From Paenibacillus paeoniae (GTDB lineage Bacteria; Bacillota; Bacilli; Paenibacillales; Paenibacillaceae), in the NCBI RefSeq assembly GCF_003388735.1, contig NZ_QUBQ01000001.1, positions 1,612,001 through 1,676,000 on the forward strand: a DNA stretch of 64,000 bases, in the 5' to 3' direction. Positions 49,671 to 58,609 of this stretch are shown here, in pieces. The stretch's first letter is position 1; each line of letters begins with the position of its first letter. The translations under genes and the position numbers were made by a program. A model generated the notes under the pieces. That model was not told where the DNA came from, searched no databases, and saw only the letters and a program-made list of their open reading frames with translations.

Positions 49671-50672
49671 TTAGCTTGTTTGCGCCTCTTTAGTAGACGT
49701 GTTGTCACGCAGAATGACATTTGGAACAAGACGAACATAGATCAATTCCCCTGCAAGCTCAACAATCGTTTGCGTTACAATGATTGCGGCTACTAGTGTA
49801 CTCCAGTCATCTGGTAACGCTAAGGCAAGGGGGAGCACGACAAGCGAATTGCGTGTTCCTGCACTAAAGATAACAGCCCGTCCTAATTTCACGTCTAGTC
49901 GAAACCACTTTGCAATCATACGACTAATGAACGGCATGATGAACATGAAGGCGATGTAGACAGGAATAACTTTAATAATGAGCTCCCAGTAGACGGATAG
50001 CTTGCTAATTTGCGATGCCACCACAATAAATAGAGTCAGAGCCATCAATGGGACAGGTATCCATGCGGACGCATCCAACAGCAGTTGACCGCTGCTGCGA
50101 GTTTTGCTGGAAACCACTTGTAAGATTATAGCCAGCAGAAGCGGTACTACGATAATGATTAGAAACGCTTCGATAAAGGGTCCTGCGTTCACAACCTCAG
50201 ACGCTTTTTTGCCCATGAAAATCCATAGATAAAGGGGTAACAGGATCATTTGCGTGACAAACAGAATGGGAGTTGACAGGAGCATTGCTTTTTCATTTCC
50301 ACGACCTAGATGAGTAAATACGATGACATAGTCAATACAGGGTGTCAGCAGAACAAGATAAACGCCAAGCAATAGGGGAGATTGCTGCGGCAGAAACTGC
50401 GATAATAACCAGACAACAATCGGAACCGCGATATAATTGGCGGTTAGTATAGCCATGATAAAGCGTCGATTTCCGAAGGATTCCTTTATAGACATAAAGG
50501 GGATTTGGGTAAACATTCCAAACATCAAGAGGGCTATAACGACCGAAATTAAGATGTGATTATCTAAAGGCGTCATTAGTTTAGGGAAAAACAAGCCGAG
50601 ACCGGCTCCAGCTGCTAATACCGCTACATAAAGCCAAATCTGATTTTGTTCCAGTTTCTCACGAGTTATCAT
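49671..50672 (-). CDS. Arsenic resistance permease, BASS/ACR3-like
   Basis: About 333 residues from the ATG at 50672, ten bases after AAGGAGA; an in-frame ATG at 50696 is possible. Ten hydrophobic segments of the bile acid:sodium symporter superfamily. The TM4 region LVLLTPCIDYVIVFTHLGRG carries the Cys conserved in ACR3 transporters, and SAGTRNSLVVLPLALALP is the TM9 signature. It would export arsenite; it is separated from the arsR unit by one gene and lies on the opposite strand. Confidence 0.8.
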   Translation of the reverse strand: MITREKLEQNQIWLYVAVLAAGAGLGLFFPKLMTPLDNHILISVVIALLMFGMFTQIPFMSIKESFGNRRFIMAILTANYIAVPIVVWLLSQFLPQQSPLLLGVYLVLLTPCIDYVIVFTHLGRGNEKAMLLSTPILFVTQMILLPLYLWIFMGKKASEVVNAGPFIEAFLIIIVVPLLLAIILQVVSSKTRSSGQLLLDASAWIPVPLMALTLFIVVASQISKLSVYWELIIKVIPVYIAFMFIMPFISRMIAKWFRLDVKLGRAVIFSAGTRNSLVVLPLALALPDDWSTLVAAIIVTQTIVELAGELIYVRLVPNVILRDNTSTKEAQTS

Positions 50673-50723
50673 TGCACCATGTTCTCCTTCATTCATTCTA
50701 TTACAACCATATAATCATAGATG

Positions 50724-50754
50724 CAAAAAGCTCCTGAAATCAAGGAGCTTTTTG
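50724..50754. terminator. Orphan terminator-like hairpin between divergent genes
   Basis: CAAAAAGCTCC (50724-50734) pairs perfectly with GGAGCTTTTTG (50744-50754). It has T-rich arms for either strand but lies between divergent genes, where no transcript should need ending. Confidence 0.7.
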
Positions 50755-50797
50755 TATTTTTATCATTCATTTTCTGCTGCTGAGCAGTCTGAAAGTC

Positions 50798-50827
50798 TGA
50801 ATAATTTCCTAATGAGATGACACACTA
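50798..50827 (+). promoter_or_regulatory. Sigma-G-like promoter of the second germination operon
   Basis: TGAATA (50798-50803), a 17-base spacer and CACACTA (50821-50827), one base from the forespore pattern CATACTA. Start of transcription would be close to 50833, just before the ribosome site AAGAGGTGA. Confidence 0.55.
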
Positions 50828-50847
50828 TTTCACAAGAGGTGAAAAAT

Positions 50848-52161
50848 GTGGATGTTAGAAATGATCAATCCCTTAGCGATTTAGAATTACAAATCATTAC
50901 CCCATTTGAACATAGTTCAGATTTTGTCTATAAATCCGTGTTCATCGGCAGAGAAAGATTCATGGCGTATTATTTGGAATCATTAGTAGACCTTTCGAAG
51001 ACACTTTCGGTCATGAATACAGCAGATGGTGTAATGGAGCAAGGCGACAGCGCTATAGTCATAACGGATATATCCAAAGCCATTTTGCAGGGGAAGCTCA
51101 TTTTATTTAACGCAGAAGGATTAATGGGAATAACGGATGCAGAGAGCCCCGATATCTCTCGACAGATCACGCTTCCTGCAAGCGAGAACCCCCTTCAATC
51201 CGCTTTTGATTCCTACACAGAAGATATCGATAAGAATATTGGTTTGCTGCGCAAAAAAATCGTAACAAGTAAATTGGTCATTGAACATAAAACAACTGGA
51301 ACAGAAGTATCCAAAAAGCTTGCCATCATGTATCTCCATGGCATTGCTCCTGATAAAGTGGTTCAAGCGATCCGCACTAAACTAGAAAAAAACAGCCATA
51401 AAGAAATTACGACGGTCAGAGATCTTCTGGCTATATTAGGTCACCCCAAATTTGCTTTGACCCCAACGTATCTATCCTCCGAGCTGCCTGGAGATACCGT
51501 CCAGAATCTAAGGGATGGGAAGGTCATCATTCTGATCGACCAATTTTCTTTTGCCTTTGCCTTCCCAACCGTCATAAGAGATCTGTGGGCATCCAAATTG
51601 GATGAAAACTATCCGTACCTATTTCAACTGTTTATCCGTTCTATTCGAGCAGTAGGTACACTCTTCGCACTTACCCTTCCGGGGCTTTACATTGTACTGA
51701 ATTCCGTTAATCCGGAGTTGCTGCGCATCCAACTCGCCATTGCTGTCGCCAAGAGCAGGGAAGGGATCCCGTATCCTTCCTTAATTGAGCTATTACTTGT
51801 CATGCTGCTGCTGGAGATGATTATTGAAGCGACCATTCGACTTCCGAAAAACATTGGGCCTACGATTACGATGATCGGCGGCATTCTTCTTGGGCAGGCC
51901 ATAGTGCAAGCTAAGCTTGTCAGTAATCTGCTCATTATTATACTGGTTGCTTCGGCTATTGCTAACTTCGTGTTATCGGGTTATTTGAATATGATTGGGA
52001 TTCGCCTGTATAAGTATGTCGTCATATTTGCCAGCTCCTTCTTTGGCATATGGGGGCTTGAAGCAGCTATGATCTGGCTGATCTATTACTTTGCCTCCCT
52101 TCAAATCCATACCGTTCCTTACTTAAGCTTAAGCGTGAAAGGAAAGAGCCTGGATGAATAA
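50848..52161 (+). CDS. gerA: Spore germination protein, GerA family
   Basis: 437 residues from the GTG at 50848 (AAGAGGTGA six bases upstream). The N-terminal soluble part is shorter than in the first cluster's GerA and begins SDLELQIITPFEHSSDFVYK; TM domain motifs SREGIPYPSLIELLLVMLLL and PKNIGPTITMIGGILLGQAI are conserved. It is the first gene of a gerA-gerB-gerC operon and overlaps gerB by eight bases. It probably forms a second nutrient receptor with a different germinant. Confidence 0.9.
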   Translation: MDVRNDQSLSDLELQIITPFEHSSDFVYKSVFIGRERFMAYYLESLVDLSKTLSVMNTADGVMEQGDSAIVITDISKAILQGKLILFNAEGLMGITDAESPDISRQITLPASENPLQSAFDSYTEDIDKNIGLLRKKIVTSKLVIEHKTTGTEVSKKLAIMYLHGIAPDKVVQAIRTKLEKNSHKEITTVRDLLAILGHPKFALTPTYLSSELPGDTVQNLRDGKVIILIDQFSFAFAFPTVIRDLWASKLDENYPYLFQLFIRSIRAVGTLFALTLPGLYIVLNSVNPELLRIQLAIAVAKSREGIPYPSLIELLLVMLLLEMIIEATIRLPKNIGPTITMIGGILLGQAIVQAKLVSNLLIIILVASAIANFVLSGYLNMIGIRLYKYVVIFASSFFGIWGLEAAMIWLIYYFASLQIHTVPYLSLSVKGKSLDE

Positions 52162-53227
52162 ATACCTGCTTCTCACAATATTTTTGTTGCTGCACCTTGC
52201 TGCCATATTTACCTTTTTCCCAGATCGTATTATTGCGTCCACGTCAAAAGGTCACTGGGAGGCCATTACGCTAATTTTCATGTTGGAGATCGTGTTTATT
52301 TGGTTCTATATGAATGGATTGTCAAAATTCCCGGGTGAAACCATTGTTGATATTTGTTTGAGAACCATCGGGAGATGGGGAGCGTGTGTGCTTTTACTGC
52401 CACTTGTCGTATTCCTTATGGGTCAGATGGTATTGCTCATCTATTATCAAACTTCTCAGATCAGAGCTGTATTGCTTCAAAGTACTCCTACGGCAGCTAC
52501 GACTTTTCTTTTTTTAGTGCTTTGCTTCTATGGCGCATGGAAAGGGCTTGCTGCGCTTATTCATGCCAGCATAGGGTTGTTTGTTCTGTTTATCCCGTTT
52601 ATTCTATTCTCTATGTTGATCGGGATTAAAAACTTTAATTTCAACTACATCTTCCCGGTTTGGGATGGCACGTTCTCATTTCTTCATCATGCTGATTTCT
52701 ACATATGTTTCACGATATTATCGAGCTTCCTTTTCCTGGGCATGATTCCTCAGAAGGAAAGACCCGTTCGATTTGGCCGGTTGGCAGTGGGGCTAGGCGT
52801 GGTCTATGTGTTCGGTATGGGTTCAGTCTATATTCCACTATTAGTATTTGGTCAAGAATCCGCTGTACTATTGCAATATCCCATGCTGATGGCATCAGAC
52901 ACGATAGATCTGGAGTGGGTTGTGTTTGATTGGCTGCCCAGTTTCTCTGTAGTGTCTTCCAGTGGATTAGCTGTGCTAATGGCCTCTGTTCTATTATGGA
53001 TGTCCTCATCGTTGCTTCACCAATTACTTGTGCCCAAACTAAACATCAAATGGATGGTTTCCATGTTAAGCTTGCTTGTTTACATCCTTTGTTTGTTTAT
53101 CCCGAACATTGAGGTCATGAATAGATATTTGCAACTGAACGCATTCGTAAGTCTGTTCTGTGTAATCGGGCTTCCGATGATGATATTCATTTTGGGACGT
53201 TGGCGAGGGAAGAAGGTGTCTACATGA
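52154..53227 (+). CDS. gerB: Spore germination permease, GerB family
   Basis: 357 residues with about ten hydrophobic segments, overlapping gerA (eight bases) and gerC (four bases), indicating strict coupling. It belongs to the endospore germination permease family but is diverged: the usual N-terminal ISxxQ opening is replaced by MNKYLLLTIFLLLHLAAIFT. GETIVDICLRTIGRWGACVL and FNFNYIFPVWDG are recognisable landmarks. Its role is the membrane germinant-binding subunit. Confidence 0.82.
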   Translation: MNKYLLLTIFLLLHLAAIFTFFPDRIIASTSKGHWEAITLIFMLEIVFIWFYMNGLSKFPGETIVDICLRTIGRWGACVLLLPLVVFLMGQMVLLIYYQTSQIRAVLLQSTPTAATTFLFLVLCFYGAWKGLAALIHASIGLFVLFIPFILFSMLIGIKNFNFNYIFPVWDGTFSFLHHADFYICFTILSSFLFLGMIPQKERPVRFGRLAVGLGVVYVFGMGSVYIPLLVFGQESAVLLQYPMLMASDTIDLEWVVFDWLPSFSVVSSSGLAVLMASVLLWMSSSLLHQLLVPKLNIKWMVSMLSLLVYILCLFIPNIEVMNRYLQLNAFVSLFCVIGLPMMIFILGRWRGKKVST

Positions 53228-54327
53228 AAGTTGGTTTTGCGCGCACATGTACACTAACTCTTAGTTTGGTCTTATTGCTTACGGGATGCTGGGATACGAA
53301 GGATATTAATAAGCATTATCTTCCGGCCGTTATGGGGATAGGCAAGGGAGATTCCCAAAAGTATAAAGTCATTCTTCAGATACCGATTGCCAATGAAAAA
53401 ACGCAAATTCTGGAGAAGGAAGCCGAGTCCATCAGCAAAGCAATCGATTTGATTCGTACCGATTCAGAAAAAAGCATTGATCTCGTTCATTTAAGACTAA
53501 TGCTTATCGATATACAGTTAGCACAGGACGGAATAGGGGACATTATTAATTTTGCGGTACGAGCCAACGATATTTCGATAAAGGGATTAGTGAGCATCGT
53601 AGATGGCGATTTTGACAAGACGCTATATCATCAAATATCACCAACTCCTGAAGTATCCTCCTATGATTTTTTTAGCGAAGAGGCTGGTTGGACACCCAAT
53701 CAATCCATCTTAAGAATTTGGGAAGCTTACAGGAACCAAGAGTCTCTGTCAGAAGATATGGGCATACCGATGCTGAAAGATGGCAAGCAAACTCTATTTA
53801 CCTTCAAAGGGACCGCAGTTATGAGAAAAGATCGACTGGTAGGTTCACTGAACCAGGAAGAAACGCTGCTGTACAATTTGTTTAAAGGAAAGTACACTGG
53901 CGGAACCATTGAGGTTGCCAAAAACACTAGCGTGCTCATTGAACACGCGAAAGTAAATCACCACACCAAATGGACGGAGCAGGGCCCTTTCTTGCAGACG
54001 GACATTCAATTGAACGTAGTGGTAACAGAAAGTCCCCATGGGAAAAGCGCAGATATCATCGAAAAAGATCTTTCTGAAAAGTTAAGCAAGCAATTTGATC
54101 AAACATGGAAGAAAATTCATTCGTTAAAAGCAGACGCATTGGGGATAGGCTTAATATTCCGTCCCCAGTCGAAAGAGGAGAAGATTAAGGAATGGAAGAC
54201 CGTATGGTTTCCAAAGCTGGTGCAAAAGATTGACGTTAAAGTAAACATTTTAAATGAAATATACTTCAAAGAAAAAAGCTCAAAACAAAATGAGGGCGAT
54301 ATGTTGAAGAGAGGAACTAAATTATAA
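53224..54327 (+). CDS. gerC: Spore germination lipoprotein, Ger(x)C family
   Basis: 367 residues from ATG 53224 (GAAGGTG six bases upstream; ATG overlaps the gerB stop). Lipobox LLTGC followed by WDTKDINKHYLPAVMGIGKG, the family start. The central domain includes DLVHLRLMLIDIQLAQDG and the C-terminal domain EKDLSEKLSKQFDQTWKKIH. It is the lipid-anchored receptor subunit. A terminator follows. Confidence 0.9.
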   Translation: MKVGFARTCTLTLSLVLLLTGCWDTKDINKHYLPAVMGIGKGDSQKYKVILQIPIANEKTQILEKEAESISKAIDLIRTDSEKSIDLVHLRLMLIDIQLAQDGIGDIINFAVRANDISIKGLVSIVDGDFDKTLYHQISPTPEVSSYDFFSEEAGWTPNQSILRIWEAYRNQESLSEDMGIPMLKDGKQTLFTFKGTAVMRKDRLVGSLNQEETLLYNLFKGKYTGGTIEVAKNTSVLIEHAKVNHHTKWTEQGPFLQTDIQLNVVVTESPHGKSADIIEKDLSEKLSKQFDQTWKKIHSLKADALGIGLIFRPQSKEEKIKEWKTVWFPKLVQKIDVKVNILNEIYFKEKSSKQNEGDMLKRGTKL

Positions 54328-54336
54328 TGAAATAAG

Positions 54337-54372
54337 AAAACCTGTATCTGAATAAAAGGTACAGGTTTTTGC
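54337..54372 (+). terminator. Terminator of the second germination operon
   Basis: AAAACCTGTA (54337-54346) pairs with TACAGGTTTT (54360-54369), followed by T. Confidence 0.85.
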
Positions 54373-54472
54373 GTTCCGTGAAGACTCGGATCATTCGGAC
54401 AAAATGGCATGGTAACGGACAGAACTTTTTCTTCGATCCTTGCTATACTCACACTTATAAGGAGCATGCACT

Positions 54473-55342
54473 ATGGAACAAATCAAAATCATATCCAGCA
54501 TTTTGGGAGAAATAGAGTCGCAGATGTACGATAAGCAACTAGGTCCCGATTCGCTAGCCAAACAATTCTATACGAACGTGTCGGATTTGCAGAAGACATT
54601 CCGCATTTTAACGGGAATAACCATTGGCGAGTATATCCGGTTTAGACGGTTAAGCAATGCAGCGATGTCTTTGAGAATGAAACATCTATCCATTCTGGAA
54701 GCGGCGTTGGATGCGTGTTTCGAGACACCGGAAGCTTTCTCCAAAGCCTTCAAACGATTCCACGGCATCTCGCCCAGAGAGGCACGTCAGTCTACTGATA
54801 CCGGAGAGACTCGATATTTTGGTCCTATGCATATCAAGTTCAGTGTGGAGAGCAGCGCGCCACTAGCTTTCAAAATGGCTTATTTGCCTTCATTATATTT
54901 TGTCGGCAAAAGCATATCCGTATCGAACGAGACCTCCCAGTATGAACAAGTCATCCAAAACTTCTGGGAGCATCAAACGTTGAATGGCTCGCTTGCTTAC
55001 TTGGAACAACATTTTCAAGCCATAGCTTTTGCGGGAATTAGTTTGCCCGGAGGGCAAGAGACGTTTATTTACGGGGTTGGCATTCTCACGACAGAACCGG
55101 TGGCGGCTGGTCGAGAATGGGATGTCGTTCCCTGTATGGATGGGAGCTGGGTGCAGTTTGAAGTGGGCGGAGAAACCGATGAAGATTTCAGCCGGACTCG
55201 CAACCGGGTGTTATCAGAGTGGTTGCTGGTATCAGATCATTCCATATCGCTGCTTCCTGAGATTGAGTATTATCCTTTAGGAGAAAGCGAATCCTCTGAG
55301 ATTTGGTTTCCCCTGACATCAAGATTTAAGCAGAAAGGATGA
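54473..55342 (+). CDS. AraC-family regulator with GyrI-like effector domain
   Basis: A 289-residue protein with ATG after AAGGAGCATGC. Residues ~10-105 hold two helix-turn-helix units (GPDSLAKQFYTNVSDLQKTF and ILEAALDACFETPEAFSKAF) ending GISPREAR. Residues ~115-285 resemble a GyrI-like/Bacterial transcription effector domain (MAYLPSLYFVGKSISVSNET, ending IWFPLTSRFK). This HTH-first layout is typical of Rob/SoxS-like drug-responsive regulators. The next gene overlaps its stop region. Confidence 0.85.
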   Translation: MEQIKIISSILGEIESQMYDKQLGPDSLAKQFYTNVSDLQKTFRILTGITIGEYIRFRRLSNAAMSLRMKHLSILEAALDACFETPEAFSKAFKRFHGISPREARQSTDTGETRYFGPMHIKFSVESSAPLAFKMAYLPSLYFVGKSISVSNETSQYEQVIQNFWEHQTLNGSLAYLEQHFQAIAFAGISLPGGQETFIYGVGILTTEPVAAGREWDVVPCMDGSWVQFEVGGETDEDFSRTRNRVLSEWLLVSDHSISLLPEIEYYPLGESESSEIWFPLTSRFKQKG

Positions 55343-55347
55343 GGAAT

Positions 55348-55842
55348 ATGACAATTATCCCGCTGAATCCAATCTATTTGGATCAAGCTAGTCGATTGGT
55401 TAACGACGTTTTTGGAGATGAGGAAGAAGAGTTGTACCCCGCACAGGAGCTATGGGCCAGTTTGGACAAGAAACACCTGAAGAAGTATCAGACATCCGTG
55501 GATGCTGCCCTGCGTTCTTTCCAATACTACATCGCTGTCGAGGATAGGGAGGTATGTGGGATCATCGGACTTTATGAAATGCAGGAGGATTTCGAACAAC
55601 AGGATTGGGTGGGCTGGTACTGTGTCGATGAACGGTATCGTGGAAGACGAATTGGCATTCAACTGTTGAATTATGTCATCGAGGCCTCCAAGAAACGCGG
55701 GAAGCAGCGCCTATGCTTGTATACCTCTACGCACGAAAGTGAGAGAAAAGCTCAAACGCTATACGATCAAAATGAGTTTTATGTCACGAAAACCGTAAAC
55801 AAGGGAAGCTATCAATTATTGTATCGACAGAAGAATCTATAG
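55348..55842 (+). CDS. GNAT-family acetyltransferase
   Basis: 164 residues from ATG 55348 (AAGGATGAGG upstream; an ATG at 55339 overlaps the AraC stop). GNAT motif A is WYCVDERYRGRRIGIQLLNY with the acetyl-CoA loop RYRGRRIG, then LCLYTSTHESERKAQTLYDQ for the C-terminal helix. It is cotranscribed with the AraC gene and probably controlled by it. Acceptor unknown. Confidence 0.88.
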   Translation: MTIIPLNPIYLDQASRLVNDVFGDEEEELYPAQELWASLDKKHLKKYQTSVDAALRSFQYYIAVEDREVCGIIGLYEMQEDFEQQDWVGWYCVDERYRGRRIGIQLLNYVIEASKKRGKQRLCLYTSTHESERKAQTLYDQNEFYVTKTVNKGSYQLLYRQKNL

Positions 55843-55867
55843 CTCGCCCCTTAAAGGAGAAAAGCAG

Positions 55868-56941
55868 TTGAATAAGGAGATCAACCTCAATAACAGCCGT
55901 CAATATGAGCTGGACGCTGCACGTGGGCTGGCCGTTATATTTATGGTTTTGGTTCATATTGTTTTGGAGTTTGGGGATCGATACACGCAAGAGCAGTCCC
56001 TGTATGGGTATATCGTGCAATTCCTGGGCGGTATTCCAGCCGCACCTGTATTTATGTTCTTGCTTGGGGTTGGTATTGTCTATTCCAAGCGAAGCACACC
56101 TTTTCTTCTACTGAAACGTGGATTGATTCTGATCGCAGCAGGCTATGTTTTCAATTTGTTTCGTCTGGTGCTTCCGACTTGGATCAATTCGGTTAGGGGA
56201 TGGGAAGAGTACACAGATAGCTTTACCGTGTTTTACGAGAATTTTTTTGTTGTCGATATCTTGCAATTCTCAGGAATCGCCATGCTGTTTTTTGCTTGCT
56301 TCCATCGGCTGCAGGCATCCAATCGTGAATATTTGCTCGTCCTAAGTCTGCTGATGATAGCCAATCTGGCTCTGCTTCCTTATATACCCTATATCGAAAC
56401 GGCTGCAAACTTACCATTCTTGAGTATGTTGATCGGTACTAGCGATTTTTCGTACTTCCCGTTTCTTACCTGGATTCCGTATCCGATTGCTGGATATGTA
56501 TTCGGTACTTTCCTAATCCGGGCTGCCAACAAGTCCGTTTATTATAAGCGATTACTCGCTGTATCCTCAGCCATTATCGTTATTTATATGCTTTTGGCCG
56601 TTTATGCAGGTCTCCCAAGCGGGTATGAGTCAGAGCAAGCCTATTATCATCACACGCTGTCCGTAAATCTGTTTTATATTGCTTTTATTTTAAGCTGGAT
56701 CAGCTGTTTATATTTTATATCTAAACCTCTTCGACTTGTGGCGGGTAAGCTATTGGAGAGTGCAAGTGCATTGACTACCGAAATTTACGTCATTCATTTT
56801 CTCCTAATCGGGATCTGTATGCTGTTGATCTATCAACCGCTTGGATTAGGCGCAACGATTTTGTTAACCGTAATTACGTATTGTTGTTCGCATATTATGG
56901 CTCATGCTTTCATCAAATTCAGGAGTAGGAAGAAAGGATAA
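55868..56941 (+). CDS. Heparan-alpha-glucosaminide N-acetyltransferase-like membrane protein (DUF1624 group)
   Basis: 357 residues with about ten hydrophobic segments; TTG start with AAAGGAG ten bases upstream. The signature YELDAARGLAVIFMVLVHIV is the acyltransferase-3/HGSNAT-type N-terminal region; FQLGGxP-like LGGIPAAPVFMFLLGVGIVY follows. Such proteins move acyl groups onto extracellular sugars or lipids, but many bacterial members are uncharacterised. It lies 25 bases after the acetyltransferase, likely one operon. Confidence 0.75.
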   Translation: MNKEINLNNSRQYELDAARGLAVIFMVLVHIVLEFGDRYTQEQSLYGYIVQFLGGIPAAPVFMFLLGVGIVYSKRSTPFLLLKRGLILIAAGYVFNLFRLVLPTWINSVRGWEEYTDSFTVFYENFFVVDILQFSGIAMLFFACFHRLQASNREYLLVLSLLMIANLALLPYIPYIETAANLPFLSMLIGTSDFSYFPFLTWIPYPIAGYVFGTFLIRAANKSVYYKRLLAVSSAIIVIYMLLAVYAGLPSGYESEQAYYHHTLSVNLFYIAFILSWISCLYFISKPLRLVAGKLLESASALTTEIYVIHFLLIGICMLLIYQPLGLGATILLTVITYCCSHIMAHAFIKFRSRKKG

Positions 56942-56949
56942 GATCATAG

Positions 56950-56998
56950 GCGAGTCTTTCCCAAGAGATGATAATCGAGGGAGAGAGTCGCTTTTTTT
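56950..56998 (+). terminator. Terminator of the AraC-GNAT-DUF1624 operon
   Basis: A 13-base stem with one mismatch and one G-U (56950-56962 with 56979-56991) followed by seven T. Confidence 0.75.
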
Positions 56999-57148
56999 GT
57001 ATGCTGTGATGTGGATGGGCTACACTTAGTTGGGCAACAAAAATATGGGCTTGTAGAATAAAACTATCAGCTTAAGGAGCGGATCATCTACAATGCCAAA
57101 ACAAGCCCTTAAAAAAGTTGTTTGATTTACTGTTGAAAATCCATAATG

Positions 57149-57262
57149 ATGGCAGGTCGTTATTCCAAAAATAGTATTAGTTCAGAAATTAAAGTGGAAA
57201 TATTAGAAAGACAACGAAAGATTCCGATAAATGATGGAGTAGGATATCATTCGCCAAGATGA
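57149..57262 (+). pseudogene. Short coding remnant before the immunity-type genes
   Basis: The 57001-57272 gap holds no intact gene. Two fragments look coding: an ORF at about 57094 with GGAG upstream that stops after ten codons (MPKQALKKVV), and a ~37-codon frame ending at 57262 that reads GRYSKNSISSEIKVEILERQ then RKIPINDGVGYHSP. The latter resembles the end of a larger protein. Its place next to immunity-type genes suggests a toxin tail or transposase remnant, but I cannot assign it. Confidence 0.3.
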
Positions 57263-57272
57263 CTGTGGGGAA

Positions 57273-57695
57273 ATGAATAATGGAATTAATGAAAAAGTAC
57301 ATGAACAAATTGTACAATTGTGTAAACAGGGAAACACGCTATTTGAAAAAGGACAAACGGATCAGGCGATTGAGAGCTATACAGCAGCGCTAGAGTTGGT
57401 TCCGCTACCGAAGCATGAGTGGGATACAAGTACATGGATATACACGGCAATAGCGGATACTTATTTTCATAAAGGTAACTATGAGATAGCAAAAAACAAT
57501 TTATTGAATGCTTTAAACTGTCCCGATGGAATTTCAAATCCATTTATTTTACTGAGACTTGGAGAGAGTTTGTTCGAGTGTGGAGAATTTGATCAAGCTA
57601 AGGAGTATCTATTAAGAGCTTACATGTTAGAAGGTTATAAGATTTTTTTTAACGAAGATGATAAATACATTGGATTGAATCTAGATATGATTTGA
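57273..57695 (+). CDS. Tetratricopeptide-repeat protein, possible immunity protein
   Basis: A 140-residue protein made of about three TPR units: QLCKQGNTLFEKGQTDQAIE, IYTAIADTYFHKGNYEIAKN and LLRLGESLFECGEFDQAKEY, then a polar tail. It is followed six bases later by a related TPR gene. Small TPR proteins of this size occur as immunity proteins in polymorphic toxin loci and as general adaptors. Base composition is more A/T-rich than upstream genes. Confidence 0.7.
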   Translation: MNNGINEKVHEQIVQLCKQGNTLFEKGQTDQAIESYTAALELVPLPKHEWDTSTWIYTAIADTYFHKGNYEIAKNNLLNALNCPDGISNPFILLRLGESLFECGEFDQAKEYLLRAYMLEGYKIFFNEDDKYIGLNLDMI

Positions 57696-57701
57696 GGGGG
57701 A

Positions 57702-58130
57702 ATGAAGTTGGCTATTCTGCCATCACCAATTAACGAAAGATTTGAAAACATTCTGAATGAAAGTAATGAACAGTTTAAGGGTGGCAACTATGTTGACTCT
57801 ATTTTGTTATTAGAAGAGGCTTGGAACTTAATACCTGAACCAAAAGGTATTTATTCTGAAGAAGGTTATCATTTGGTAAAAGATATTATTGATACTTGTT
57901 TTATAATCAATGATTTTAAGAAAGCAAAGGAATGGGCAGATAAAATATTTCTAACTGGATTTGAACGTATTGATACAGGTGCTAAGGAATTTATTTCAGG
58001 TAAAGTTGCTTTTGAACTAGGCAATTTAGAAACAGCTAAAGCATTTTTCAGAATTGCTGATAGCAAATCAGAAGGTAGATGTTTTGGCAGCTCAAAGAAT
58101 GTGAAATATCTCGAATTTTATAAAAGTTAA
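57702..58130 (+). CDS. Second tetratricopeptide-repeat protein
   Basis: A 142-residue protein similar in layout to its upstream neighbour: ESNEQFKGGNYVDSILLLEE, CFIINDFKKAKEWADKIFL and KVAFELGNLETAKAFFRIAD. ATG follows GAGGGGGA. The pair looks like a tandem duplication with strong divergence. Proposed role as for the first gene; inferred from position in an immunity-type block. Confidence 0.7.
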   Translation: MKLAILPSPINERFENILNESNEQFKGGNYVDSILLLEEAWNLIPEPKGIYSEEGYHLVKDIIDTCFIINDFKKAKEWADKIFLTGFERIDTGAKEFISGKVAFELGNLETAKAFFRIADSKSEGRCFGSSKNVKYLEFYKS

Positions 58131-58175
58131 AGGTAAAATGATGGCCAACTTTATGGAATCAAGGTGGAGATATTT

Positions 58176-58601
58176 ATGGGATTGAAAAAATGGCTCCATG
58201 TGGAGGGTCCCGTCGATGACGCTACAATAGCTGCAATTGAGCAGCTCTTTCATGTGACGTTTCCTCAAGATTATAAGAATTGCATTAAACAGTTCAATGG
58301 CGGCTACCCAGAACCGAGCAGCTTTGATTATGATAACGGCGCACAAGGAATATTTCATGATTTGATCAGTTTTACCAACAACGATTTAAATATATCCATG
58401 TTTCAGGAGTTTGCAGTTAAAAGCATTGTTCCGTTTGGGAGAGATCCATTTGGCAATTTGCTTGCTTTTGATTATCGTTTAAATAAGGAAAAACCACCGG
58501 TAATATTGTTCGATCATGAAGAAATAGAAGCTGAAGCGATAACACCTGTCTGCAATACTTTTACCGAGCTGCTTGATAAATTGTATTCTATAGAATCGTA
58601 G
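58176..58601 (+). CDS. SMI1/KNR4 (SUKH) immunity-type protein
   Basis: 141 residues from ATG 58176 (GGTGGAG upstream; GTG 58164 is possible). The SUKH core is ATIAAIEQLFHVTFPQDYKN with FNGGYPEP directly after, then VPFGRDPFGNLLAFDYR and a C-terminal TFTELLDKLY helix. This is one of the best-defined SUKH members in the window. It is followed eight bases later by a second SUKH gene. Confidence 0.88.
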   Translation: MGLKKWLHVEGPVDDATIAAIEQLFHVTFPQDYKNCIKQFNGGYPEPSSFDYDNGAQGIFHDLISFTNNDLNISMFQEFAVKSIVPFGRDPFGNLLAFDYRLNKEKPPVILFDHEEIEAEAITPVCNTFTELLDKLYSIES

Positions 58602-58609
58602 GTGGCACT

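Noticed and set aside
57001..57148. Possible insertion sequence end (short repeats of GGGCTTG around 57048 and 57104)
   Set aside because: GGGCTTGT and ACAAGCCC form only an 8-base inverted repeat with no transposase frame or target duplication visible.
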